64,000 nucleotides of DNA. Source: Ceratothoa steindachneri (Eukaryota > Arthropoda > Malacostraca > Isopoda > Cymothoidae). This document shows, piece by piece, positions 1 through 10,506 of this stretch. The notes below the pieces were generated by a model, which made no database searches, was not told where the DNA came from, and saw only the letters and a program-made list of their open reading frames with translations. The stretch lies in contig OZ018330.1 in assembly GCA_963969495.1 (NCBI GenBank), positions 70,588,637 to 70,652,636 of the forward strand, read 5' to 3'. The first letter of the stretch is position 1; the number at the start of each line of letters is the position of its first letter. Position numbers and translations under genes: made by a program.

Positions 1-756
1 ATTTGTTCTTATTAATTTACGTATAAATTATTTTGTCCCGTATGTACTAAGTTTATATCATTTAATTGTTCCATGCCCTTTTTTTTTCTTTGATTAAGTT
101 GTATTAAAGGTTATTTTCCCCTGTAATCTAAAGATCAAAATAATAATATGTATTGAGGTAATACTAGTTAGGTGCAGGAAGGTACGGTTGGTACAAGAAA
201 ACGAGTTCCCCACAACGGAGCTCTATCGTTGTCCCTTCTCTCTTTTTTTTCGAAGTGACAACTTCCCCTGGAATGGAGGGGTGTGATAGAACAAGTTAAT
301 TTCAACTCCTATCCCATATTATTAAAAACCACGATGCTGCCCACGTGCATCTTCGATTCGAGGCTTGGAATCTTATCTCAGCTACCGGATGCCAATGTTT
401 AAACAAGGAGTTTATCGTCCCCCCGTTCACCCCCATACGCCGACCTCGCCAGATCGAGTTAGGCTTATGAACAGATAAGGCATTTTTCTCCGGCCCGGCT
501 GTGCGTTCCCTCCAAGCTTTCACTCCATTTTCCCCCACGCCAAGGAGATGTCCTGGCTATTTATATGGAAACTTTACCACTAAGATCAGATTGGAGATCC
601 AGATTTTCGTCGCGAAACATCACCACGACCCTCTCTCCCTTTGTGCGCCAAGGGACCTCGACCTCGAGATTCACCATCACTTGTCCAGAAGGAGGACAAT
701 ATTCCTTGAGTGCCATAGGTTTGAGCCTTTCCGACGACAAGTCCCCAAGGCTTCCC
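1..756. other. Non-coding, no gene recognised
   Basis: Open frames here are short, overlap on both strands and show no recognisable domain. The first 150 bases are T/A-rich. Bases 640-756 begin to resemble the minisatellite that follows, with a 'ttgagcc' and 'gacaagtcccc' context. Confidence 0.5.
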
Positions 757-1155
757 CCCCCTGTTGTTCAAGGAGAACAGCATTAGAACAGCCATTGTTC
801 GTTTTGAGCCCTTCGCCAAGAAACGGTTCTCATCCCCCCCCTGTTGTTCAAGGAGAACAGCATTAGAACAGCCATTGTTCGTTTTGAGCCCTTCGCCAAG
901 AAACGGTTCTCACCCCCCCCCCCCCCTGTTGTTCAAAGGAGAACAACATTAGAACAGCCATTGTTCTTGAGCCCGTAGACAAGAGACGGTTCTCATCCCC
1001 CCTGTTGTTCAAAGGAGAACAACATTAGAACAGCCATTGTTCTTGAGCCCGTAGACAAGAGACGGTTCTCATCCCACCTTTGTTCAGAAGAGAACAAAGT
1101 AGAACAGCCATTGTTCTTCAAGCCGTTCGGCGAGTAACGGTTCTCCTTTCCAAGA
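757..1155. repeat. Minisatellite, ~76-85 bp unit x5, poly-C punctuated
   Basis: Five tandem copies start at about 761, 841, 926, 1002 and 1078 with the word 'ctgttgttca' or a variant. Each continues with 'gagaacarcattagaacagc', 'cattgttc' and 'acggttctc' and ends in a C run of variable length. Unit length varies (80, 85, 76, 76) mostly through the C run and a 'gtttt' indel. Copies 1-2 and copies 3-4 are closest to each other; copy 5 is the most diverged. Open frames across it are by-products of the repetition. Confidence 0.85.
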
Positions 1156-1838
1156 CGCCTCGTCGGGATCCTTTTACCCCCCCCCCCCTTCGGCTGGAAC
1201 TCGCCAGCGGACCGAATATTCCTTCAAGTACCTTCCACTGCACCCTAATGAAAAGTTACGTAAGCCAAACGTCACCTTTTGAGTATTGATCCCTTTTTGC
1301 CAATTCTATCCTGTGCTTTAAATTGTTTATCGAACCATCCCATCTCTTTAACTCTATATTTGTTTTACCTTTTTTTAATCCCTTAAATCCTTGGATTAGC
1401 CCGAGTCTCCACGACCCTTTCCATTCTGTTTATGTCAATATTTTCCGTTTTTTTGTGTTTTGTTTTTAGTTATTATTAATAAAACTCTATTTTATTAATG
1501 ATAGCAATATTATTATCCTTGAGCTCAGTTCCACTTCTTAAGCATTTTGAAGATACATAATATCGGCCACCAGACAGTAACGCACTCTAAAGATAATTAA
1601 GGAAGTTCCCTCAACGAATAGTGTCATATATGGTATCGTCGGGAGTCATTCTACGACATATATTCCAAACTTTGATAGATGGCGTCAGCTAGATTCCGAT
1701 TAGGACGCAGACGAGAGAAATAAATAGGCTTTCCTCTTCGCTATTTCGGAGGTATAACCACTGCAATTAAATACGTAAACAGCGTGTTTCGTTTGTTTTT
1801 TTTCGGGTAATTTTGTAAACAAAGTAGCCTGCGGAAAC
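1156..1838. other. Non-coding spacer, no gene recognised
   Basis: T-rich sequence with no domain on either strand. At its end (1779-1838) is a partial extra copy of the foldback arm that follows ('acagcgtgtttcgtttg'). Confidence 0.5.
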
Positions 1839-2406
1839 AGCGTTTTCGGTTTGTTTACTTTCGGGCATTTTTTTTTTTTTTAAATGGCGGCAGCTATCAT
1901 TCGAAGAAAACTCAAACGTGCATGAATATTCGGACACGGGTGAACGATAATATTTACACAAAATCATTTTTTTTGGGCCGGGCCGCTCGTCTACATGTTG
2001 ACTGAAAATCACACCCGAGGTCAACAACTACATTAGGAGCGACGCCAACTTCGCCGAGGAATCAAGGAGTGCCTAACCAAAGTAACACCCAACATGGAAA
2101 TAACAATCATAGCAGTTGGCCTAGACTCCTGAACTGAGCCAGCACCTCAGCGTTCCCAGGAGACGATTCACCAGAACAAGGAGATTGAACAGGCTTTTTT
2201 AGAGACTTGAATCTTCAAAATCCAAACAATGGTGGAATGCCGGTAAACATGTAAATTGGCGGCTCGGCCTAAAAAGTGGATTTTGGTTTGTTTATATTTC
2301 GTTCACCCCTGCCTGAATATTCATGCGCGTTGAGTCCTATCTGAAATATAGCCAGCGCCATTTTTTTTAATAAAAATGCCCGAAACTAAATAAACGAAAA
2401 ACGCTA
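1839..2406. mobile_element. Foldback/MITE-like element with ~160-bp inverted arms
   Basis: Bases 1839-1997 and 2248-2406 are imperfect reverse complements. Shared blocks include 'tttcgggcatttt', 'aaatggcg', 'gcatgaatattc', 'gggtgaacga' and 'ggccg.gccgc'. The ~250-bp centre has no coding capacity I recognise. The arrangement fits a non-autonomous foldback or MITE. I could not define target duplications, so exact ends are uncertain. Confidence 0.7.
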
Positions 2407-2644
2407 TACTGGGGGGCACAGCACCCCCCCCTCAATTGATTGAAACTCAGGATCATCGCAGGGTGATCCCCCATTGTGTTTACTCCCACATTAGCCCCCC
2501 ATTAGATTTACTCCCAAAACGTGAAACATATTGGAACACGGACGAAATAGTTGATCCATTTATCTTGAGTCTACCTGAGTTGTCCTTAAAGCGTTTTTCC
2601 TTGACTTCCGTTTTCTTCTGGAGATTTCTTCGTAAAAATTGTGG

Positions 2645-2712
2645 ACTTTGAGAGTTTCGAACGCAGGATCTTTAGATCTAAAGGCTAATACTCTAACCAT
2701 CATGCTATTGGG
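2645..2712 (-). other. tRNA-like segment in satellite unit 1
   Basis: The minus strand shows a box A-like 'tagcatgatggttagagta' and a box B-like 'cgttcgaaactc' separated by a potential anticodon arm. Acceptor pairing is poor. It is best read as a tRNA-derived (SINE-type) Pol III promoter relic. Confidence 0.5.
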
Positions 2713-3489
2713 AAAGCCGTTCTGAGTTGGTAATTTAATGGGCTATTTATATTCTCGCATTGAAACGAATTTTCTCTCTAATACATCATCGCACCCCTAC
2801 ACAGGTCCCTTTCTAGAACGGGGAGTGAATTTGAGGATTGGGGAGAGACTAGTCATGGATTTCTTAATCGAGGATTACTAGCTCTCCCTTCCCGGCCTCC
2901 GAGTCTGCGGGATGAGTGGAGTTAATTCAGTGGGATTGAGGAGAGCCAACGAAGTCTCTTAATCAATGAGTAATATAGCATCTCCTTCCCAGATCTCCTG
3001 AAGTTCCAAGCAGCACCTTTTTTTAATATCTAGTAGGAGAGCAGGTGCAGTTGTAACGAAGATCAGAAGATTGTTCGGCCTTTTTGAGGGTCACCAGTTA
3101 TGGGAGGGGGGGGCATTTATTATAAATCTTTCTTATTTATCAATATCATTCTTCATCTTGAGATTTCTATATTCAAATCTATTTATTTCTTCTTGACTGA
3201 AGTTGCCCCCTTGAAGCATTTGGCTTCCAGTTATCTGATTCTTGGTATTCTTGTTGGCTGAGATTCCTTCTTCTTTAAGTTGGCTGGGTTAATTCTTGAT
3301 CTTCGTATCCTTCCTTTCTTGATGCTTCTTCCAATTAACTTGACGTGATGATTTCTTCTTGATGCTTGATGAGTTGAGGATTTCTTTGATTTGTTGATGA
3401 TTTTGATGAGTTGAGATGAGTTAGCCCTTAAAATCGTTTTCCTTGATTTCCGTTTTCTTCCGTGTATTTTCTTCGTAAAAATTGTAGAC

Positions 3490-3553
3490 TTAGGAGTTTC
3501 GATCATGGGACTTTGGATCCAAATGCCAGCACTCTAGCCATCACGCTACGGTG
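3490..3553 (-). other. tRNA-like segment in satellite unit 2; repeats in each later unit
   Basis: On the minus strand, box A-like 'tagcgtgatggctagagtgc' is followed by 'gatcgaaactcc' as a degenerate box B. Equivalent segments recur near 4334-4396, 5176-5240, 6020-6082 and 6862-6925. Stem pairing is weak, so functional tRNA is unlikely. The repeated unit may descend from a tRNA-derived SINE. Confidence 0.5.
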
Positions 3554-6500
3554 AGTCTGTTTTGAGTTGGTAATTTAATGAGCTATTTATATTCTCGCAT
3601 TAGAAAGAAATTTCTCTCTGATACGTCATAGCTTCCCTACACAGGTCCCTTTCTAGAACGCGGAGCGAATTTGAGGATTGGTGAGAGACTAGTCTTGGAT
3701 TTCTTAATCGAGGATTACTAGCTCTTCCTTCACGGCCTCCGAGTCTGCGGGATGAGTGGAGTTAATTCAGTGGGATTGAGGAAAGTGAACGAAGTCTTTT
3801 AATCAATGAGTAATATAGCATCTCCTTCCCGGATCTCCTGAAGTTTCCAGCAGCACCTTTTCTTAATCTCTAGTTGGAGAGCAGGTGCAGTTGTAACGAA
3901 GATCAGAAGATTGTTCGGCCTTTTTGAGGGCCACCAGTTATGGAATGGTGACATATATTTCCTATTATTCATTTATGTATTTATCTATATTATGCTTCAT
4001 CTTGAGATTTCTATATTCGAATCTATTTAATTCTTCTTGAGTGAAGTTGCCCCTTCAAACATTGTCTTCCATCTATTTGACTCTTGGTATTCTTGTTGGC
4101 TGAAATTCGTCCTTCTTTAAGTTGGCTGGGTTAATTCTTGATCTTCGTATCCTTCCTTTCTTGATGCATCTTCCAATTAACTTGACGTGATGATTTTTTC
4201 TTGATGCTTGATGAGTTGAGGATTTCTTTGATTTGTTGATGATTTTGATGAGTTGAGATGAGTTAGCCCTTAAAATCGTTTTCCTTGATTTCCTTTTTCT
4301 TTCGTGTATTTTCTTCGTAAAAATTGTAGACTTAGGAGTTTCGATCATGGGACTTTGGATCCAAATGCCAGCACTCTAGCCATCACGCTACGGTGAGTCT
4401 GTTTTGAGTTGGTAATTTAATGAGCTATTTATATTCTCGCATTAGAAAGAAATTTCTCTCTGATACGTCATAGCTTCCCTACACAGGTCCCTTTCTAGAA
4501 CGCGGAGCGAATTTGAGGATTGGGGAGAGACTAGTCTTGGATTTCTTAATCGAGGATTACTAGCTCTTCCTTCCCGGCCTCCGAGTCTGCGGGATGAGTA
4601 GAGTTAATTCAGTGGGATTGAGGAGAGCGAACGAAGTCTTTTAATCAATGAGTAATATAGCATCTCCTTCCCGGATCTCCTGAAGTTCCCAGCAGCACCT
4701 TTTCTTAAATCTCTAGTTGGAGAGCAGGTGCAGTTGTAACGAAGATCAGAAGATTGTTCGGCCTTTTTGAGGGCCAAGAGTTATGGAATGGTGAGATTTA
4801 TTTCCTATTATTCATTTATGTATTTATCTATATTATGCTTCATCTTGAGATTTCTATATTCGAATCTATTTAATTCTTCTTGAGTGAAGTTGCCCCCTTG
4901 AAGCATTGTCTTCCATCTATCTGACTCTTGGTATTCTTGTTGGCTGAGATTCCTTCTTCTTTAAGTTGGCTAGGTTGATTATTGATCTTCGTATCCTTCC
5001 TTTCTTGATGCATCTTCCAATTAACTTGACGGGATGATTTCTTCTTGATGCTTGATGAGTTCAGGATTTCTTTGATTTCTTGATGATTTTGATGAGTTGA
5101 GATGAGTTAGCCCTTAAAATCGTTTTCCTTGATTTCCGTTTTCTTTCGTGAATTTTACTCGTGAAAATTGTGGACTTAGGAGTTTCAATCGTGGGACTTT
5201 GGATCCAAATGTCAGCACTCTAGCCATCACGCTACGGCGAGTCCGTTTTGAGTTGGTAATTTAATGAGCTATATATATTCTCACTTTGGAACGAATTTTC
5301 TCTCTGATACATCATCGCTCCCCTACACAGGTCCCTTTCTAGAACGCGGAGCGAATTTGAGGATTGGGAAGAGACTAGTCTTGGATTTCTTAATCAAGGA
5401 TTACTAGCTCTTCCTTCACGGCCTCCGAGTCTGCGGGATGAGTGGAGTTAATTCAGTGGGATTGAGGAGAGTGAACGAAGTCTTTTAATCAATGAGTAAT
5501 ATAGCATCTCCTTCCCGGATCTCCTGAAGTTCCCAGCAGCACCTTTTCTTAATCTCTAGTTGGAGAGCAGGTGCAGTTGTAACGAAGATCAGAAGATTGT
5601 TCGGCCTTTTTGAGGGCCACCAGTTATGGAATGGTGACATATATTTTCTATTATTCATTTATGTATTTATCTATATTATGCTTCATCTTGAGATTTCTAT
5701 ATTCGAATCTATTTAATTCTTCTTGAGTGAAGTTGCCCCCTTGAAGCATTGTCTTCCATCTATCTGACTCTTGGTATTCTTGTTGGCTGAGATTCCTTCT
5801 TCTTTAAGTTGGCTAGGTTGATTCTTGATCTTCGTATCCTTCCTTTCTTGATGCATCTTCCAATTAACTTGACGTGATGATTTTTTCTTGATGCTTGATG
5901 AGTTGAGGATTTCTTTGATCTGTTGATGATTTTGATGAGTTGAGATGAGTTAGCCCTTAAAATCGTTTTCCTTGATTTCCGTTTTCTTTCGTGAATTTTA
6001 CTCGTAAAAATTGTGGACTTAAGAGTTTCGATCGTGGGACTTTGGATCCAAATGCCAGCACTCTAGACATCACGCTGCGGAGAGTCTGTATTGAGTTGGC
6101 AATTTTTTGAGCTATTATATTCTCGCATTGGAACGAATTTTCTCTCTGATACATCATCGCCCCCCTACACAGGTCCCTTTCTAGAACGCGGAGGGAATTT
6201 GAGGATTGGGGAGAGACTAGTCTTGGATTTCTTAATCGAGGATTACTAGCTCTTCCTTCCCGGCCTCCGAGTCTGCGGGATGAGTGGAGTTAATTCAGTG
6301 GGATTGAGGAGAGCCAACGAAGTCTCTTAATCAATGAGTAATATAGCATCTCCTTCCCGGATCTCCTGAAGTTCCCAGCAGCACCTTTTCTTAATCTCTA
6401 GTTGGAGAGCAGGTGCAGTTGTAACGAAGATCAGAAGATTGTTCGGCCTTTTTGAGGGCCACCAGTTATGGAATAAGGGCATTTATTTCTTATTATTCAT

Positions 6501-7081
6501 TTATGTATTTATCTATATTATGCTTCATCTTGAGATTTCTATATTCGAATCTATTTAATTCTTCTTGAGTGAAGTTGCCCCTTCAAACATTGTCTTCCAT
6601 CTATCTGACTTTTGGTATTCTTGTTGGCGGAGATTCCTTCTTCTTTAAGTTGGCTGGGCTAATTCTTGATCTTCGTATCCTTCCTTTCTTGATGCATCTT
6701 CCAATTAACTTGACCTGATGATTTCTTCTTGATGCTTGATGAGTTGAGGATTTCTTTGATTTTTTGATGATTTTGATGAGTTGAGATGGGTTAGCCCTTA
6801 AAATCGCTTTCCTTGATTTCCGTTTTCTTTCGTAAATTTTCTTCGTAAAAATTGTGGACTTAGGAGTTTCGATCGTGGGACTTTGGATCCAAAGGCCAGC
6901 ACTCTAGCCTTCACGCTACGGCGAGTCCGTTTTGAGTTGGTAATTTAATGGGCTATTTATATTCTCGCGTTGGAACGAATTTTCTCTCTGATACATCTTC
7001 ACACCCCTACACATCATCCCACCTCAATCAACTCGCTAGCAGCCTGCACTCTCACCTCTATCTTCCATCATTCTCCCAACT

Positions 7082-7606
7082 TTCGATGCAGAGGATCCCA
7101 TCGCATGGTTGGAAATGGCCGACTACATTATAATCAATTACGCCATCCCCGACCAACACAAAACTCTTTGCATCATCTAGATATTACCTCGAAGTATTTT
7201 CTCCATTTTTAAACACATAATGCTTGAAGTTGGTAATTCTGGGTCTTGGAAGAATTTGCAAATAGCATTTAAAGAGGAATTTGGGAAGTCTAAAATTGAA
7301 GATCTGTGGACTCTCCTTAACAAGCAGGAGATGGGTGCTAGGCGGCCCTCACGCTTTCTCGAACATCTCAAGAGATTAGATCACGCTAAGGGCGCAAATC
7401 TTGAAGAGCTTGATCCATTATTACCAGAGATTTTCATGCGTGGGGTCCCCGGACACGTTAGGCCACTAATGCTAATGACGTCACCCTCGAACTTGGACGA
7501 AATGGCAAAAGCTGCTGACCAAATTAATAAGAATCCCTACGTCACTTGGGGAAATGTAAATACTTCTAATCAAAATTCCGACCAAAAATTAAATGTATAT
7601 ATTTAG
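7082..7606 (+). pseudogene. G1 gag capsid-like region
   Basis: One frame runs from the residues FDAEDPIAWLEMADYI to a stop at 7604, with a single internal TAG near 7169. The second half contains the pattern 'LWTLLNKQEMGARRPSRFLE', followed by 'HLKRLDH' and 'LPEIFMRGVPGHVRPLM', characteristic of the gag type common in animal gypsy elements. It would form the capsid part of the virus-like particle. The preceding ~66 bases stay compatible with the same frame, so the gag N-terminus lies right against the satellite junction. Confidence 0.75.
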
Positions 7607-7683
7607 CAGGTTCAGGAATCGAGCTGGTCTCCTGGCAACCGGGCGGAACCTCCACCCTTGCGCACCTCCTCAAGCTCAGGATC

Positions 7684-8463
7684 TTGCTTCTGTCTTGGGG
7701 AGGATCGAGGATGATATTCAGGCCCTTAAATTATAAAATAGGTTTTGGCGAGAGCACAGTCGCGGGCAGGACAATAGAGTCAGACGCCGTTCGTCCTCCC
7801 ATTCAAAGCACAACCAACGATGGAATTCAAGCACAAGTGGTGAGGCGTAGCATGTTCATTTTCAACATAGGCCTAATTCCCCCTATCGTGACAAATCTCA
7901 GGGTAGCTGCTGGTACCATTCTAAATATGGGAGCAACGCTGTACGCTGTGTACAACCTTGCAACTTTTACCGTGCATCAGTTTATGCACATAACTTTAAC
8001 CCACATTCTGGTCGTGCTGCTCAAACTAATATTTTTCAGCCTTCAGGCTGAAAAACTAATATCTTTCCGTGCTGCTCAAACTAATATCTTTCAGCCTTCA
8101 GGCTTTTGTTGGTATCATTTCAAATTTTGCTCCAGAACAGAAAAATGCTCTGCCCCTTGCAACTACCAGCAAAATGCTCATCTTTCACCTAAAATCAACA
8201 GAGCCTTACTTCAACCCCTTCAAATCTACATAACTCTACGGATTTTCTTACCCTTCAGCACAGGGAACTTTAAACTAGAAACGCAAGTGATACGTGGGTC
8301 TATCACCTCTGCAACCTCATCCCTTCATCAGGTCGATTCTCCATTTAGTATTCATGACCCACTCTCTGGTTTCTCCTTCTTGGTTGACACTGCCGCTCAA
8401 TGCAGTGTCATTCCAGCCTCTTCAGTCGAGAAAGCTTGCACTTCTTCTGATCTGGAACTTTAA
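7684..8463 (+). pseudogene. G1 gag tail with duplicated zinc motif, and aspartic protease
   Basis: Two C-W-Y-H...C..PC zinc-binding signatures occur, at about 7908-7964 and 8107-8163, in different frames. The interval holds a duplicated ~60-bp block around 'ctgctcaaactaatat'. Downstream in the second frame is a retropepsin-like site, FLVDTAAQCSVIPAS, at about 8380-8425, with the active-site triplet D-T-A instead of the usual D-T-G/S. Protease would process the Gag-Pol polyprotein. Frameshifts separate it from gag and RT. Confidence 0.65.
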
Positions 8464-8609
8464 GCTTCTAATTCATCGGACATAAGGACTTATGGAAGGC
8501 GTATCCTCGAACTCTCTCGCGGGGCACGTCGTGTTTTCCATGGACCTTCATCGTTTACGACAAAGACATAACAATTTTAGGCCTCGATTTCCTTTACGCT
8601 CATAACCTT

Positions 8610-9049
8610 TTGGTAGATTCTCGTCACCGCAAGCTTATCGAAAGAATCACGACACTAACTGTTGCTGGTTCATTCTTTCCTTCCACTAGCTCTATCCTCT
8701 CAGTTCGTCTTCCTGCAACTGCCCCCTACTTCCAGCAACTTTTGCGGAAGTTCACAAACCTCTGTCTGCCTCCTTCTAAGGACAGACCTACTAAGCACAG
8801 TGTGGTGCACAGAATAGAGGCGACAGGAGGACCAGTTTTCTCACGTCCCCAACGACTGGTCCCGGATAGACTTGCCTCACTGAAGCAGGAATTTATGTTC
8901 AGGATGGAGGCCGCGATCGCTTTCCCATGGGCTTCACCGATTCATGTAGTACATAAGTCTACTCCGGGGGAATTCAGAGCTGTAGGTGACTACCGGCGAC
9001 TCAATGCTTGTACAGTTCCGGATAGATATCCTATGCCTTTCTAATCAGA
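8610..9049 (+). pseudogene. G1 reverse transcriptase, N-terminal part
   Basis: The frame contains HSVVHRIEATGGPVFSRPQR, then ASPIHVVHKSTPGEFRAVGDYRRLNACTVPDRYPMP in two adjacent blocks, matching the fingers region of Ty3/gypsy RT. It stops just before a LINE insertion; the RT continues after 9403. The segment before 8610 (ILGLDFLYAH-like text across frames) links it to protease. Confidence 0.85.
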
Positions 9050-9055
9050 TTTTAA

Positions 9056-9402
9056 TAATAATAATAATAAGTCTTTTGTAATGCGCTCTTCAAGGCCTGA
9101 GGCCTTCCCAGAGCGCACGTTGTGCTGAGATGAGAATGGAAATTAAAGAGGGGAAGAAGGCAATTCTGAAAAGATTCCTTTTCAGGAGACGCTTAAATGT
9201 GGTAAGAGACGGAGAAGATCTGATTTCAGCAGGAAGAGCATTCCACAAATTAGGGGCGCAGATTGAGAAGGAGCAGTCCCCCATTGAGCAGAGGGAAGAG
9301 CGAGGAATATTCAAAAGAGGTGCATATGATGACCGAAGGGCCCGAGGGACATGGCGTGGCGAGAGGGCGGAAGAGAGGTAAGAGGGGGCCTTTTTGTTTT
9401 AA
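9056..9402 (-). mobile_element. 5'-truncated LINE 3' end inserted in G1 RT
   Basis: The minus-strand frame 9090-9314 ends with a C-terminal pattern typical of CR1/L2/jockey-type LINE RTs: CAPNLWNALPAEIRSSPSL, then TFKRLLKRNLF. Its 3' tail on the minus strand is a (TTA)n run (plus strand 9056-9070, 'taataataa'). The hexamer TTTTAA flanks both sides (9050-9055 and 9397-9402), consistent with a target-site duplication. The host RT reads through once the insert is mentally removed. Confidence 0.8.
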
Positions 9403-9644
9403 CTCTGCTCTCTTCGGTTGCTCCATTTTTCTCGGCTCGAATTGGTTCGCACTTTCAAACAAATCCCGATTCACCCTGAAGATATCCCTAAGACGGCTAT
9501 CACCACTCCATTCGGTTCCTTCGTCATGAACCGAATGCTTTACGGACTTCGTAACAGTGGTCAAACCTTCTAAAGCTTCATGGATCAGGTTCTGAGAGGT
9601 CTTCCCTTCGTATTTTGTTATATAGACGACCTCCTGATAGCACC
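9403..9644 (+). pseudogene. G1 reverse transcriptase, palm region with YIDD
   Basis: After the LINE insert the RT resumes with [20 protein letters not shown], then [15 protein letters not shown], a stop codon (taa, 9571-9573), and VFCYIDDLLIA near 9610-9640. The catalytic YIDD is intact, but stops and frame changes make the region non-functional. Confidence 0.85.
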
Positions 9645-10397
9645 TTCATCCACCTTGGCCAGATTTCTGTACGTTTAGATGAGTATGGTATCATACTCAG
9701 CAATTCTAAGTGTATATTTGCTGTCACACAGCTCTCCTTTTTGGGACACCACATTTTCCATGAGTGCAAAGTCGAAGTTATCCGGGCCTTTTCCCGACCT
9801 TCTTCACTCAAGCAACTTCGTAGATTCTGTGGGATGGTAAAGTTTTACCACAGGTTCATCTCGAACATCTCCCACATTATGCAACCTCTCTACGAATTAT
9901 TTTCCAAGTTCAAGCAGAACCTTCCTCTTTCCTGGTCCCTCGAAGCTTGCGAGGCTTTCTCTCTCACCAAAGAGGCTATGGGTTCCGCTGTCGCCCTGGC
10001 CCATTCTTGCCAAGGAGCCCCCATAAGCGTTGCTTCGGACGCGTCCGCTACTCATGTTGGTGCGACGCTACAACAAAAGGTTGGTGACTCTTGGCAACCC
10101 CTCGCCTTCTTCTATAGGGCTCTTCTTCCTTCCAAACAGAGGTACAGTATGTTTTCCCGCGAATTACTGAGCATATACCTCGCCCTCCCTCACTTCCAAC
10201 AATACTTGGAAGGGAGTGAATTCACTGTCTTTACCGACCACAAACCATTGGTTGGTGCGCTCGCGTCTGGTAGCACCTCCTCTGTGCACTCTGCAGTTGA
10301 TACTCGTCACTTTGACTTCATCCTGCAGATGACGAACTATGTTCACTACGTTCCTGGTTCTTCAAACATCGTACCAGATGCGCTCTCTCGCATTTAA
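9645..10397 (+). pseudogene. G1 RT connection and RNase H
   Basis: The open frame (best from 9690) carries FLGHHIFHE, LRRFCGMVKFYHRFI, then an RNase H domain with VASDASATHVGATLQQ, ELLSIYLALPHFQQYLEG, FTVFTDHKPLVGAL and SNIVPDALSRI. The acidic residues of D-S/A, E-L, T-D-H and the final P-D-A are present. RNase H would degrade the RNA strand of the hybrid during cDNA synthesis. Confidence 0.9.
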
Positions 10398-10506
10398 TCG
10401 ATTTCGGGCACGCAACTCCCTCAAATTGCGACCATCGATCACGCGACAATAGCGCTTTCCCAGGAACAAGATGAGGACACGCAATCACTGAGTCACTCTT
10501 CTCAAC

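Larger units (their letters stand above)
2560..7013. repeat. Satellite-like tandem array, ~842-bp unit, ~5.3 copies
   Basis: A landmark ('cttaatcgaggattacta' or a near variant) ends at 2880, 3720, 4562, 5406 and 6248, giving periods of 840, 842, 844 and 842 bp. The first partial copy is the most diverged. The array ends abruptly at about 7013, where the next unit should read 'ggtccctttctag' but gypsy gag sequence begins. The similar short frames at 3231-3506 and 4073-4348 (minus) are repeat artefacts, not genes. The consistent unit length and low divergence of units 2-6 indicate amplification by unequal exchange or local duplication. Confidence 0.9.

Noticed and set aside
3231..4348. Two similar 91-residue basic frames (3231-3506 and 4073-4348, minus) that look like paralogous small proteins
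   Set aside because: They are the same position in adjacent 842-bp repeat units. Other units break the frame, and composition is simple (K/R/I/S rich from AT-rich DNA).
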